Origin: JASGMR01 sp963664675
Lineage (GTDB): Bacteria; Thermotogota; Thermotogae; Petrotogales; Kosmotogaceae
Direction of reading: 5' to 3'
Assembly: GCA_963664675.2 (NCBI GenBank)
Contig: CAXXLB010000014.1
Location: 434,001 to 498,000, forward strand
Length of the DNA: 64,000 nt
In this document: piece after piece, positions 9,789-17,929 of the stretch
Layout: every line of letters starts with the position of its first letter
Position numbering within the stretch: the first letter of the stretch is position 1
The notes under the pieces: generated by a model
Told to the model about the DNA's origin: nothing
Database searches by the model: none
The model's input: the letters and a program-made list of their open reading frames with translations, nothing else
Position numbers and translations under genes: made by a program

Positions 9789-10853
9789 TTATTTTCTAGG
9801 TGCCAGGCTTTTCCTTACAACAAGCTCGGCTTTCTCGACTATTTTTTGAGGAAGTTCTCCATTAATTTGATCTATCAACATTTTTACAGCCCTTTTTCCA
9901 AATTTTTCCTTTGGATGATTGAATGAAGTCAGTTGCAGTGCCTCAGCCAAAGTGGAATTGTCAAAAGAAATGACCGAGAGGTCTGTCGGTATTTTGATGC
10001 CAAGTTTTTGAGCTGCCAGATAAGTTTGCATAGCAACCACATCATTGAAACAGAAGATACCCGTCGGCCTTTGATTTTCGTTTAAAGTCAATAACGAAGT
10101 CACCATAGATATACCTATAGCGGATAATTCCGGTTTATAAAAAGGAAGCTCGTATACGAAATTGATATTCTGTTCCTTAAGGTAATCTACAAAACCCTTT
10201 GCCCTCATTACACCGGGTTTATGTGTTGCCTTGTACACAACCGCCAATCTTTCGTGGTTATTTTCCAAAAATAATTTTGCCGCTTTTTTCCCAGATTCAT
10301 AGTCATCAAGAACCAGAACCCCTGCTCCGGGGATATCTAGGTCGCTGTTTATCAACAAAAGAGGTTTTTTTATAGAAATTTCTCTGAGGATTTCTCTATT
10401 TGACTGGTCGGTACCGCTGTAAACCGGATCGACTATAAATCCACTTATATCTTCTGCCAACCAATTATTTAAAATATCGTATTCTTTTTCAGGATTTTCA
10501 GAAGCATTTCCCATTAATATCTGGCATTTGCATCTATAAAGCTCCTCCTCGATCCCCATTGCAATGAAAGGAAAGATATAGTTCGTCAGATGTTGTATGA
10601 CAAATCCCACAGAAAAGATATCCTTTTTTTCCGTAAGATCTGAGATATAATTTCCGCTTCCTTTCACTTTATAAATAATATGATCTTTCTCAAGTTCATA
10701 TAAAGCCTTTCTTACAGTGTGTCTGCTGACTTCTAAATTTTCAGCGAGTTTATTTTCTGCGGGAAGCTTTGAACCTTTATTAAATTTTCCATCTTTTATT
10801 CCATTCAGAATATAATTTTTTACGTAAACATATTTTTTTTCTTCTGTAATCAT
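9789..10853 (-). CDS. araR: GntR/LacI hybrid transcriptional regulator, AraR type
   Basis: 354 residues. Residues 1-70 form a GntR-type winged helix (KLPAENKLAENLEVSRHTVRKALYELE). Residues about 75-354 form a LacI/periplasmic-binding-type effector domain (FVIQHLTNYIFPFIAMGIEEEL, FNDVVAMQTYLAAQKLGIKIPTDLSVISFDNS). This architecture is that of AraR, the arabinose repressor of Bacillus and Thermotogales. Two palindromes with the core TGTACNTACA upstream of the operon match the AraR operator type, so negative autoregulation with sugar induction is likely. The gene starts one base after the permease gene. The effector may be arabinose or another pentose; no araA or araD is in the window. Confidence 0.85.
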   Translation of the reverse strand: MITEEKKYVYVKNYILNGIKDGKFNKGSKLPAENKLAENLEVSRHTVRKALYELEKDHIIYKVKGSGNYISDLTEKKDIFSVGFVIQHLTNYIFPFIAMGIEEELYRCKCQILMGNASENPEKEYDILNNWLAEDISGFIVDPVYSGTDQSNREILREISIKKPLLLINSDLDIPGAGVLVLDDYESGKKAAKLFLENNHERLAVVYKATHKPGVMRAKGFVDYLKEQNINFVYELPFYKPELSAIGISMVTSLLTLNENQRPTGIFCFNDVVAMQTYLAAQKLGIKIPTDLSVISFDNSTLAEALQLTSFNHPKEKFGKRAVKMLIDQINGELPQKIVEKAELVVRKSLAPRK

Positions 10854-10854
10854 T

Positions 10855-11799
10855 TTAGTTTTTAATTTTTTTATTCAAAACATCGAATGCCACGGCGCCG
10901 ATAACTATGAATCCTATGATTACCTGTTGCCAATAAGTGGAAACCAGTAAAAGATTCAATCCATTTCTGACAACCGCCATTATCAACGCACCTATCAATG
11001 TTCCGATAACAGTACCCTGTCCTCCTGAAAGACTTGTTCCTCCGATTACTACTGCGGCTATAACATCCAATTCATAACCCTGTGCTGCAGTTGGCATCGC
11101 TGCATCCAGTCTGGCGGCCATGACATTTCCTGAAAGTGCAGCCAGTAATCCGAGGTTCATATAAAATAATAACAGATATTTCTTGATTGGTATACCAGAT
11201 AAAAATGCGGCTTCTTCATTGGCGCCTATAGAAATGGCGAATCTTCCGAACTTTGTTCTGTTTTGAAGTATAAAATAGACAAGATAGAGTAGTAACATTA
11301 TTATTGCCGGGATTGGAATGGAAAAAATGTCCGCATTACCCAGATTTCTGTATCCTTCGGCGAAGCCATAAATGGGGGCGCCTTTGGTCAATATATAAGT
11401 GAATCCTCTGGAAACACCCATCATACCCAAAGTAGCAATAAAAGGAGGGATGTTCAGTGAAACGATGAAAAAGCCATTCGTGAAACCTAAAAGTGCCCCC
11501 AATAAGAGTGAAAGTATTAAAGCTATTGGCCAGTCCATTCCACCTTTCATCAACCAGGCACCAACACAGCCCGATAGTGCAAGTGTGGATCCGACCGAAA
11601 GATCTATTCCTCCTGTCAGAATAACGAATGTCATTCCCACTCCCATTATTCCGACGACCGAAGCTTGTCTTAAAATATTAGTCAGATTTCTAGCTGAAAA
11701 AAATCTATCCGAAGCGATACCCAAAAAGATCATTAAGGCGATCAATGCCAGTAATGACCCATAATTTCTGATATTTTTCCAATTTATTTTTTTAGGCAC
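10855..11799 (-). CDS. Sugar ABC transporter permease, RbsC type
   Basis: 314-residue inner-membrane permease of the BPD_transp_2 family, with about eight to ten hydrophobic segments. The diagnostic cytoplasmic loop ANEEAAFLSGIPIKKYLL and the GGIDLSVGS and VIGGTSLSGGQGTVIGTLIGA stretches are present. It forms a homodimer with the adjacent ATPase in ribose/xylose/galactose-type importers. It overlaps the ATPase gene by 8 bp, indicating coupled translation. The specific sugar is unknown; the regulator and kinase point to a pentose. Confidence 0.93.
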   Translation of the reverse strand: MPKKINWKNIRNYGSLLALIALMIFLGIASDRFFSARNLTNILRQASVVGIMGVGMTFVILTGGIDLSVGSTLALSGCVGAWLMKGGMDWPIALILSLLLGALLGFTNGFFIVSLNIPPFIATLGMMGVSRGFTYILTKGAPIYGFAEGYRNLGNADIFSIPIPAIIMLLLYLVYFILQNRTKFGRFAISIGANEEAAFLSGIPIKKYLLLFYMNLGLLAALSGNVMAARLDAAMPTAAQGYELDVIAAVVIGGTSLSGGQGTVIGTLIGALIMAVVRNGLNLLLVSTYWQQVIIGFIVIGAVAFDVLNKKIKN

Positions 11800-13303
11800 T
11801 TTTTTCTCCTCCCCCTGCCGCGTAATACAATATCTCTTCCTGATCGGTATTTTTTGTAGCGAGTTTTTTCATTATTTTTCCCTTTCGCATGATCATAACT
11901 CTGTCGGAGATACCCAATATTTCAGGAAGTTCTGAAGAAATCATTATTATCCCTATTCCCTTACTGGAAAGTTCGTGCATTAATTTATATATTTCATATT
12001 TTGCACCCACATCTATTCCTCTGGTGGGTTCATCAAATATCAACAGTTTTGCCTGAGTGAACAACCATTTTGCCACAACCACCTTTTGCTGATTTCCTCC
12101 GCTCAAACTTCTGGTCGTGATATCCACGTTCAGCGGTTTGAGATTTAAACTCTCGGATAAATCGAGAGACTTTTTCTTTTCCTGCTTGAGGGAAATGATC
12201 CCGGAATGAATTATTCTCTCTATGTTTGCTATAGTAATATTATTTTTTACAGGCAAAATTAAGAATAATCCCGTGTTTTTCCTGTCCTCGGTGATAAAGC
12301 CGAATCCCGATCGGATGGCCTTTGTCGGATGTCTAAAATTAATCTCCTTATTTTCAAATTTTATCGACCCTGAATCGTGAGCATCCGCTCCAAAAATTAT
12401 TCTTGCCAATTCTGTTCTTCCAGCTCCGATCAAACCCGCAATTCCTAAAATTTCTCCCTTGTGGAGATTAAAACTCACATCTTCTATTACCCCTTTTTTA
12501 GTGAGATTTTTAACCTCTAAAAGGGTTTCACCTATTTCATTTTTCTTTGGAGGAAATTGTTTGGTCAGTTCTCTTCCGACCATCCATTTGATGATTTGCC
12601 TTATATCAGGATCATTTTTATTTTTTACTTCCGTTGTAATTACCTTTTCTCCGTCTCTCAAAATAGTTACCCTATCGGCAATTTGATAAATTTCTTCCAA
12701 TCTGTGAGAAATAAAGATAATACCGATTCCTTGTTTTTTGAGTTGCTTAACAATATTAAAGAGCTTTTTTGTCTCTTCAGGTCCCAGAACAGCGGTGGGC
12801 TCATCCATGATCAATATTTTTACATTTTGAGATAGAGCCTTCGCTATGGTGACCATTTGTTGATCAGCTACAGATAACGTTTTTACTTTTTTAAACGGAT
12901 CAATATTCGCATCAAGTTTTTTTAATATTTCCTCAGCATTTTTTATGATCGTTCTGTTCTGAAAAATAAATCCTTTTTTAGGTTCCCTATTCAAAAAGAT
13001 ATTGTTTGCAACCGATAAAGTTGGTACCAGGTCCAATTCCTGATAAATAACCGCCACTCCCTTTTCTATGGAATCCCTTGGAGATGAAAAGTTTACGGAT
13101 TTACCGGAAAATTTTATATCTCCGGAATCTTTTGAATAGGCTCCGGAAATTATTTTGATAAGCGTGGATTTTCCCGCACCATTTTCACCCAGTAAAGAAT
13201 GAACCTCTCCTCTTTTAAGAGTAAAATCCACATCTGAGAGTGCTTTTACACCAGGAAAAGTTTTATTGACTCCATTAATTTGTATTAAAAAATCATCTTC
13301 CAT
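11792..13303 (-). CDS. Sugar ABC transporter ATPase, RbsA type (two ABC domains)
   Basis: 503 residues with two fused nucleotide-binding domains. The first has Walker A GENGAGKSTLIKI, a signature near LSVADQQ and Walker B ILIMDEP. The second has the typical degenerate Walker A GLIGAGRTELARI with signature LSGGNQQK and LLIFDEPTRGID. This asymmetry is normal for RbsA/XylG/MglA. It is coupled to the permease by an 8-bp overlap. A terminator-like hairpin lies between this gene and the upstream binding-protein gene, which would lower its expression relative to the binding protein. Confidence 0.94.
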   Translation of the reverse strand: MEDDFLIQINGVNKTFPGVKALSDVDFTLKRGEVHSLLGENGAGKSTLIKIISGAYSKDSGDIKFSGKSVNFSSPRDSIEKGVAVIYQELDLVPTLSVANNIFLNREPKKGFIFQNRTIIKNAEEILKKLDANIDPFKKVKTLSVADQQMVTIAKALSQNVKILIMDEPTAVLGPEETKKLFNIVKQLKKQGIGIIFISHRLEEIYQIADRVTILRDGEKVITTEVKNKNDPDIRQIIKWMVGRELTKQFPPKKNEIGETLLEVKNLTKKGVIEDVSFNLHKGEILGIAGLIGAGRTELARIIFGADAHDSGSIKFENKEINFRHPTKAIRSGFGFITEDRKNTGLFLILPVKNNITIANIERIIHSGIISLKQEKKKSLDLSESLNLKPLNVDITTRSLSGGNQQKVVVAKWLFTQAKLLIFDEPTRGIDVGAKYEIYKLMHELSSKGIGIIMISSELPEILGISDRVMIMRKGKIMKKLATKNTDQEEILYYAAGGGEKSA

Positions 13304-13328
13304 TAAATCACCACCAAACAGATTAAAA

Positions 13329-13353
13329 ATGCAGAGGGCATAACCCTCTGCAT
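13329..13353 (-). terminator. Attenuating hairpin between binding-protein and ATPase genes
   Basis: A perfect 10-bp stem with arm ATGCAGAGGG and a 5-nt loop, followed on the minus strand by TTTTTAATC. It lies just after the binding-protein stop (13361) and before the ATPase start. It probably works as a partial terminator giving excess binding protein, as in other sugar ABC operons. A T-run on the plus side also exists, but no gene is read in that direction there. Confidence 0.75.
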
Positions 13354-13360
13354 ATCTTTT

Positions 13361-14278
13361 TTACATAAAATTATCCACGTTATCTAAATCAACAATTACG
13401 GTGGGTGTAACTATGAAATGAGGAACTTCTTCTCCATCTAAAACCTTTTTCATCGATCTGACTACTATAGCACCCATTTCATACGGCTGTGTTGCCGCCG
13501 TTGCGGTTAATATTCCTTTTTTGATATCTTCGAATGCGTCGGGATTCCCATCGATTCCAATCGTGTATACATCTTTTCCTTCGGCCAATGCAGCCTGTCC
13601 TGCACCTTGAGCCATGGCATCAGAACAACCAAAGACAACATCCAGATCCGGATATGCTTGCAGAACATTTTCTGTGACGGACATTGCCATATCTCTCAGC
13701 CAATCTGCAGGCTGTGAAGCGACTATCTCAATATCGGGGAAAAGTTCAATGATTTCTCTGAATCCACCCTCTCTTTCAGTTGTATGATATCCAGGAATGC
13801 CCTGTAATATGAGAATTTGTCCCTTGGCCTCGCCATACCTGTCGATTAAAAGTTGAACGGCCTTTGCAGCACATTGTCTCCCTGCTTTTCTCTGATCGTA
13901 TCCGACATATGCCGTAACATATCTGTCCGATTCTTCCGGTAAGGGCACGAGACTGTTGTGAATGAAATATGGCACGCCCTCGGTTCCTGCTTCTCTTGCA
14001 CCCTGAATCATGGCCTCCATACTGATCATATTAACACTCATTGCCTGTACTCCACGGGTCAGCATACTTTCAATGAGTTGTAGTCCCGCTAAATAATCAC
14101 TTTCCTGTTGCGGTGCAACAAGGTCGATGGTCCACCCGTATTCTTCTGCCTGTGCTTCGGCCCCGTTTGCTACCGTGACGTGAAAAGTGCTTGTGAAAGC
14201 TGGTGCAATCAAAGCAACTTCAACTGATAAGCCTAACACTGCAATGAGAACCATTGCGAATACTAAAAGTTTCTTCAT
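13361..14278 (-). CDS. Sugar-binding protein of ABC transporter (RbsB/peripla_BP_4 family)
   Basis: 305-residue secreted solute-binding protein. The start ATG 14278 follows GGGAGGTG; a TTG at 14296 lies within that site. Residues 1-19 are a signal peptide (MKKLLVFAMVLIAVLGLSV). The mature protein has the RbsB fold order: ALIAPAFTSTFHVTVANGA, QLIESMLTRGVQAMSVN, YVGYDQRKAG, ILILQGIPG, DVVFGCSDAMAQGAGQA and TIGIDGNPDA. No lipobox was seen, so it is probably free in the periplasm-like space. It is the first gene of the operon and sits behind a promoter with an AraR-type operator in its spacer. Confidence 0.93.
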   Translation of the reverse strand: MKKLLVFAMVLIAVLGLSVEVALIAPAFTSTFHVTVANGAEAQAEEYGWTIDLVAPQQESDYLAGLQLIESMLTRGVQAMSVNMISMEAMIQGAREAGTEGVPYFIHNSLVPLPEESDRYVTAYVGYDQRKAGRQCAAKAVQLLIDRYGEAKGQILILQGIPGYHTTEREGGFREIIELFPDIEIVASQPADWLRDMAMSVTENVLQAYPDLDVVFGCSDAMAQGAGQAALAEGKDVYTIGIDGNPDAFEDIKKGILTATAATQPYEMGAIVVRSMKKVLDGEEVPHFIVTPTVIVDLDNVDNFM

Positions 14279-14316
14279 ACAGTTAACACCTCCCAAAAAT
14301 TTGTGGAAAAGAATAA

Positions 14317-14345
14317 ATTATATATATTTGTACTTACAAGATTAA
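14317..14345 (-). promoter_or_regulatory. Candidate promoter of the sugar transport operon
   Basis: On the minus strand TTAATC (14345-14340), a 17-bp spacer and a perfect TATAAT (14322-14317) stand 38 bp before the binding-protein start. An AraR-type palindrome fills most of the spacer, so a bound repressor would exclude RNA polymerase. Confidence 0.6.
14327..14340. promoter_or_regulatory. AraR-type operator, proximal
   Basis: TTTGTACTTACAAG is an imperfect palindrome with the TGTACNTACA core seen in AraR operators. It lies between the -10 and -35 of the leftward operon. Its centre is 34 bp from that of the distal copy, about three helical turns, which would suit cooperative binding. Confidence 0.65.
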
Positions 14346-14358
14346 CAGATGATATCAT

Positions 14359-14376
14359 AATATGTACGTACATATT
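14359..14376. promoter_or_regulatory. AraR-type operator, distal (perfect palindrome)
   Basis: AATATGTACGTACATATT is an exact 18-bp palindrome containing TGTACGTACA, the core of AraR operators in Bacillus and Thermotogales as remembered from the literature. Placed between two divergent genes, it could serve both directions. Confidence 0.7.
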
Positions 14377-14502
14377 AAATTCGATTTTCTAGTAAAATTG
14401 GAATTCTATACCAAATAAAAGTGATTATTTTGATTTTGCTTCATATAACTCATTTATAGTAATGTAATCATATTTTGTATTTTTGTTTATTTAATGTTAT
14501 TG

Positions 14503-14540
14503 TTAAGAATACATACAGATTCTTATATCTGTATGCTTAA
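14503..14540 (+). promoter_or_regulatory. Leader inverted repeat before the isomerase-like gene
   Basis: A perfect 9-bp stem, CATACAGAT (14512-14520) with ATCTGTATG (14527-14535), has a 6-nt loop. It is extended by TTAAG/CTTAA across a 4-nt bulge, and its right arm runs into the ribosome binding site. It could be an RNA hairpin controlling translation or the operator of a further regulator. It differs in sequence from the AraR-type sites. Confidence 0.5.
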
Positions 14541-14554
14541 AGGGGGTGTTAAAT

Positions 14555-15976
14555 ATGGAGGGTACAACGGTTAGATTAGGTTTTTGTCCTACAAGAAGGG
14601 ATGTGTTTAGCAAAGAAGAAGCTTTGAAACATAAAAAAATTATCCTGGATAATATTAGGAAATATGAAAATATAGATGTTGTAGACATAGAAGATATAAA
14701 TGAAGAGGGGTTGTTATTCGATTATTCTGATTTATTCAGTATAATAAATAAAATGAAAACGAATAAAATCGATTGTCTTTTTTTCCCCCATGTTAATTTC
14801 GGCACGGAAGATCTTGTCGCAGAAGTTGCTAAAGCACTGAAAGTGCCAGTTCTCATCTGGGGGCCGAGAGACGATTCACCACTTGAGAATGGTCTGAGAA
14901 CCAGGGACACTCAATGTGGCATGTTTGCTACGGGTAAGGTTTTGAGGAGATACGGAGTTCCTTTTACTTATCTGGTAAATTCTACACTGTTCAGTGAAAA
15001 TTTTAAAAATGGTTTCAAAAAATTTCTCTCGGTTGCAAATATTGTAAAACAATTCAAAAAAACAAGAATATTACAGATTTCTACCAGACCAACGGGATTC
15101 AACAGTGTCACTACGAATGAAGGAGAGCTGCTCGAAAAGTTTGGAATAAGAATATATCCTGTTGCCCTCAATGAAATTACATCTCTAATTCCTGAGATAA
15201 TAAAAAATAACAGTTCAAAATTTATTAAAGAAGTTAAATTTGTCAAAGAAAACATAAGCAAAGACACAGATATTGATAATATAAAAAAAATGATCGGTTT
15301 AAAATTTGCAATAAGAGAAATGGCAGATAAATATTTTTGTAATGCGGCAGCGATTCAATGCTGGAATTCTCTTCAGGATGTTATCGGTATAATGCCGTGT
15401 CTGGCAAATTCACTGTTGGGTGATGAAGGCTTTCCTTGTGTCTGTGAAACAGATATTTGTGGCGCAATTACTGCGATTATTCTTCAGGCGGCCGCATTCG
15501 ATGAAAAACCGATATTTTTTGCTGATATCACTGTTAGGGATTCAAAGAGAGACAATGTTGAATTGTTTTGGCATTGTGGACCATTTCCGTTTTCTTTAGC
15601 GAGAAATAAAGAAAAGGCCAAAGCGGGTAACCACTGGGTACTTGAATCGAAAAGTTATGGAACCTGCGAATGGGAGATAGAGCATGGAGACGTAACAATA
15701 GCGAGATTTGATGGAGATAATGGCGAATATTCCCTCTTTATGGGAGAAGGAAAAGGTGTTGACGGACCGTTCACAAGAGGTACATATTTATGGGTAGAAG
15801 TCGGAAATTGGCCTAAGTGGGAGAAGAAACTCGTTGAAGGCCCATATATACATCATGTGGCGGGGATACATGGAAAATATGCAGACGTACTTCACGAGGC
15901 CTGTAAATATATTAATTTTCTATGTCCGGATCCCTGTGAACCTGATGAAGAAGAGATAATTAACAGGTGGCTTTGA
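14555..15976 (+). CDS. L-fucose/L-arabinose isomerase-like protein (COG2407 type)
   Basis: 473 residues. The start ATG 14555 follows AAAGGGGGTG; a GTG at 14546 lies inside that site. The protein matches the fucose-isomerase-like superfamily, whose members interconvert aldoses and ketoses with a bound divalent metal. Features are CLFFPHVNFGTED in the N-terminal Rossmann part, then CVCETDICGAIT and IHHVAGIHGKYADVL with Glu, Asp and His residues suited to metal binding. It is not canonical AraA or FucI by the sequences I can recall. Divergence from a pentose-type transporter, kinase and AraR-like regulator suggests it supplies the kinase with a ketose. Exact substrate unknown. Confidence 0.72.
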   Translation: MEGTTVRLGFCPTRRDVFSKEEALKHKKIILDNIRKYENIDVVDIEDINEEGLLFDYSDLFSIINKMKTNKIDCLFFPHVNFGTEDLVAEVAKALKVPVLIWGPRDDSPLENGLRTRDTQCGMFATGKVLRRYGVPFTYLVNSTLFSENFKNGFKKFLSVANIVKQFKKTRILQISTRPTGFNSVTTNEGELLEKFGIRIYPVALNEITSLIPEIIKNNSSKFIKEVKFVKENISKDTDIDNIKKMIGLKFAIREMADKYFCNAAAIQCWNSLQDVIGIMPCLANSLLGDEGFPCVCETDICGAITAIILQAAAFDEKPIFFADITVRDSKRDNVELFWHCGPFPFSLARNKEKAKAGNHWVLESKSYGTCEWEIEHGDVTIARFDGDNGEYSLFMGEGKGVDGPFTRGTYLWVEVGNWPKWEKKLVEGPYIHHVAGIHGKYADVLHEACKYINFLCPDPCEPDEEEIINRWL

Positions 15977-16015
15977 TATTATAGACTTCTGAATTTTTTT
16001 GAATATAATAATATG

Positions 16016-16037
16016 ACCTCTCTTTTGAGAGGTTTTT
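16016..16037 (+). terminator. Intrinsic terminator after the isomerase-like gene
   Basis: Stem ACCTCTC/GAGAGGT with a TTTT loop (16016-16033) is followed by a T-run to 16037. It stops rightward transcription just before the convergent pilin-like gene. Confidence 0.75.
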
Positions 16038-16543
16038 CAATATAGATTTAGTTTAAAACTGTAAAGTAATTTTACAAATTCCGAATGATATATGTCATTC
16101 AAACCAAAAATTTTTCCAGCCACAGTATGAACGGAATTTTTTTTCATTTCCTTTGCATTTTTATCCGCCAGATCTATTGTTTCTTCAGGATAGCTCGCTT
16201 CAGGTAGTAATTCTTTCAGCCTTTCCAAATTGAAATCTTTTTTTTCGTATTGAATATAACCATAGAAAATTCCGTTCTCAATGTAATAATAAACGTAATA
16301 ATCGTTATTCACATCCCTGAACAGATCTGTCAGTACAGTGTTATTTTCAATTTTGCCATCCAGAGAAATTTTATCGATCAGACAGTTTCGAATTTGTATG
16401 ATATTTTCTGCCACTTGTGTAGCCTTGGATTTGGAAAGAATATTCAGGGATAAAGGAATTAAAACGGCTGTTAAAGTAGCAAAAATCGTCAGAACGATTA
16501 ACAATTCCACTAAGCTGAATCCTTTTTTCAAATTATTTTTCAT
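16037..16543 (-). CDS. Type IV pilin-like protein with prepilin methylation motif
   Basis: 168 residues. The N terminus has a class III prepilin signal, KKGFSLVELLIVLT: short basic leader, Gly at -1, Phe at +1, Glu at +5, then a hydrophobic helix. The globular part shows no family I recognise. Such minor pilins take part in type IV pili, type II secretion or DNA uptake. ATG 16543 has its GGGAG directly against the start codon; a TTG four codons later would give the shorter leader M-K-K-G and better spacing, so the start is uncertain. It stands alone, separated from padR by a terminator. Confidence 0.85.
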   Translation of the reverse strand: MKNNLKKGFSLVELLIVLTIFATLTAVLIPLSLNILSKSKATQVAENIIQIRNCLIDKISLDGKIENNTVLTDLFRDVNNDYYVYYYIENGIFYGYIQYEKKDFNLERLKELLPEASYPEETIDLADKNAKEMKKNSVHTVAGKIFGLNDIYHSEFVKLLYSFKLNLY

Positions 16544-16590
16544 CTCCCATATATGAATTTACATATATAATTGTACAGGAAAATAAAAAA

Positions 16591-16619
16591 AGAAACCGAT
16601 TCATTTAGAAAAGGTTTCT
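16591..16619 (-). terminator. Intrinsic terminator after padR
   Basis: The 7-bp stem AGAAACC (16591-16597) with GGTTTCT (16613-16619) and a 15-nt loop is followed on the minus strand by a run of U's (16590-16584). It separates padR from the pilin-like gene. Confidence 0.65.
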
Positions 16620-16656
16620 CTTTAACATATTAGTTACTCAAAAGTAGTATAATAGC

Positions 16657-17028
16657 TCAGAAATTTTCTTCTATCTGTTTTGCCCTTTTTTGAAACATGG
16701 AAATTTTACTTTTTATTATTTCCATTTCTTTCGATACGGCTTTCAAATATTCCAATCCATTGTTATTGGTTTTATAAATCTTTTTTGCAGGGCCGGATTC
16801 ATTTGTTTCCCACGAAGAGTCTATATACTTCTGCTCTTCCAGAAAAGATAACAATCTGTACAATCCTCCCATCTGACCAATTCCTTTTCTTCCCAAATTA
16901 AACTCAGCGAGCCTGTCTGCCAGTTCGTAACCATGAGAAGGTTTTTCTTTTAAAAGAAGCAAAATGACAGCAACATTCCATTGTCTCCAAAATCCTCCTC
17001 CTCGACGCCTACGGCCTCTTTCTTCCAT
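16657..17028 (-). CDS. PadR-family transcriptional regulator
   Basis: 123-residue winged-helix protein. The PadR core is clear: VAVILLLLKEKPSHGYELADRL, GGLYRLLSFLEEQKYI as recognition region and wing, and a C-terminal dimerisation helix (KEMEIIKSKISMFQKRAKQI). The N terminus has an unusual Arg/Gly-rich patch, GRRRRGGG, before FWRQW. ATG 17028 follows AAGGAGG. PadR proteins usually repress neighbouring genes. It lies downstream of, and codirectional with, the NifX/MinD cluster across a 148-bp gap. That gap holds no gene and no clear ATGT-N8-ACAT operator, so the regulatory link is inference. Confidence 0.9.
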   Translation of the reverse strand: MEERGRRRRGGGFWRQWNVAVILLLLKEKPSHGYELADRLAEFNLGRKGIGQMGGLYRLLSFLEEQKYIDSSWETNESGPAKKIYKTNNNGLEYLKAVSKEMEIIKSKISMFQKRAKQIEENF

Positions 17029-17176
17029 AATTTCCTCCTTCTGAAAACAGAAAAATACAAAATATGACCTATTTTAATATATATTCACTTAAATTTCCAA
17101 GCGTTGAATCGTTATTGGTCACACTTTTTTTGAATTCGATCCCATTTGTAAAGAAATGTTTAGTCAGCCAGAATAT

Positions 17177-17536
17177 TTATTTGGAATTTATATGATCACC
17201 GGAAAACGTATTTAATTCGTGTAAATCATTTTCAGTCATTTTTTTTATATTAGCGATAGCATTTCCCCCGGAACTTTCAAAGATTTTCATTCCGGCTGCT
17301 TTTGCGGCATCAAAAGCGTTTTTCCCAAGACTATGAGTTATTATCGCATCGGCACCATTTTTTACGATACATTCAATCATTTTGGGACCGGCACCATGGG
17401 TGTTTTCCGTATCATTTTTGATGAAATTATGAGCTTCGTTTTCCGTATCGTAAATGAGGATAAAATTTCCCCTTGCGAATCTTATATCCAGGTCACTGTC
17501 AAGACTTCTGTCTTTTGTTATTAAAGCTATTTTCAT
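17177..17536 (-). CDS. NifX/NifB-type dinitrogenase iron-molybdenum cofactor family protein (second copy)
   Basis: 119 residues. The start ATG 17536 is placed after the upstream gene's stop and behind GAGGTCC; a longer in-frame version from 17596 would overlap that gene by 50 bp. The protein has the RNase H-like Nitro_FeMo-Co fold: MKIALITKDRSLDSDLDIRFARGN, then VKNGADAIITHSLGKNAFDAAKAAG and a GGNAIA turn. Family members bind Fe-S or mixed-metal clusters, including the Mo-Cu orange protein. It lacks the CEHFGH motif of its neighbour. Last gene of the four-gene cluster. Confidence 0.85.
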   Translation of the reverse strand: MKIALITKDRSLDSDLDIRFARGNFILIYDTENEAHNFIKNDTENTHGAGPKMIECIVKNGADAIITHSLGKNAFDAAKAAGMKIFESSGGNAIANIKKMTENDLHELNTFSGDHINSK

Positions 17537-17546
17537 TTGAAGGACC

Positions 17547-17924
17547 TCATTGGCAATCGTGATGATGTTCTTTATCCGGGGGTTCATATGAATCAATACT
17601 CATTAAATTTCCCTCGATCATTTTTTTAATGATTTCTTCAACACTTCCGTACGCGCCTTTGATTACTTTGATTCCAAATTGTTCAAAAAAACTGACGGCC
17701 CTGCCACCCATTCCTCTTGATACCATAATATCGGCCTTATTCTCTTTGATGAAAGTTGGTATTTCTCCCGGCGCATGACTTTCAAAGGGATTTTTTACTA
17801 TATCAATTTTTTCGATTTTTTCTTTGTCTAAATCAACAAAAGCGAAGAAAGGAGTATGACCAAAATGTTCGCAAATGGTTGATTTTAAACCGTTGTTTTC
17901 ATTAACTGGTATTGCTATTCTCAT
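17547..17924 (-). CDS. NifX/NifB-type dinitrogenase iron-molybdenum cofactor family protein (first copy)
   Basis: 125 residues. The typical start MRIAIPVNENNGLKS is followed by ICEHFGHTPFFAFVD, with Cys and His suited to metal binding, and VSRGMGGRAVSFFEQFGI. The tail PPDKEHHHDCQ adds a His/Cys cluster. These small proteins carry or insert metal-sulfur clusters; in orange-protein operons of sulfate reducers similar proteins accompany ferredoxin-MinD ATPases. The AGGAGG ribosome site is encoded by the last Arg codons of the upstream ATPase gene, so translation is closely linked. Target protein unknown. Confidence 0.88.
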   Translation of the reverse strand: MRIAIPVNENNGLKSTICEHFGHTPFFAFVDLDKEKIEKIDIVKNPFESHAPGEIPTFIKENKADIMVSRGMGGRAVSFFEQFGIKVIKGAYGSVEEIIKKMIEGNLMSIDSYEPPDKEHHHDCQ

Positions 17925-17929
17925 TTTTC

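Noticed and set aside
9381..9926. 181-codon rightward open frame
   Set aside because: It lies antisense across the kinase start and the regulator gene; the translation shows no family and the minus-strand genes are certain.
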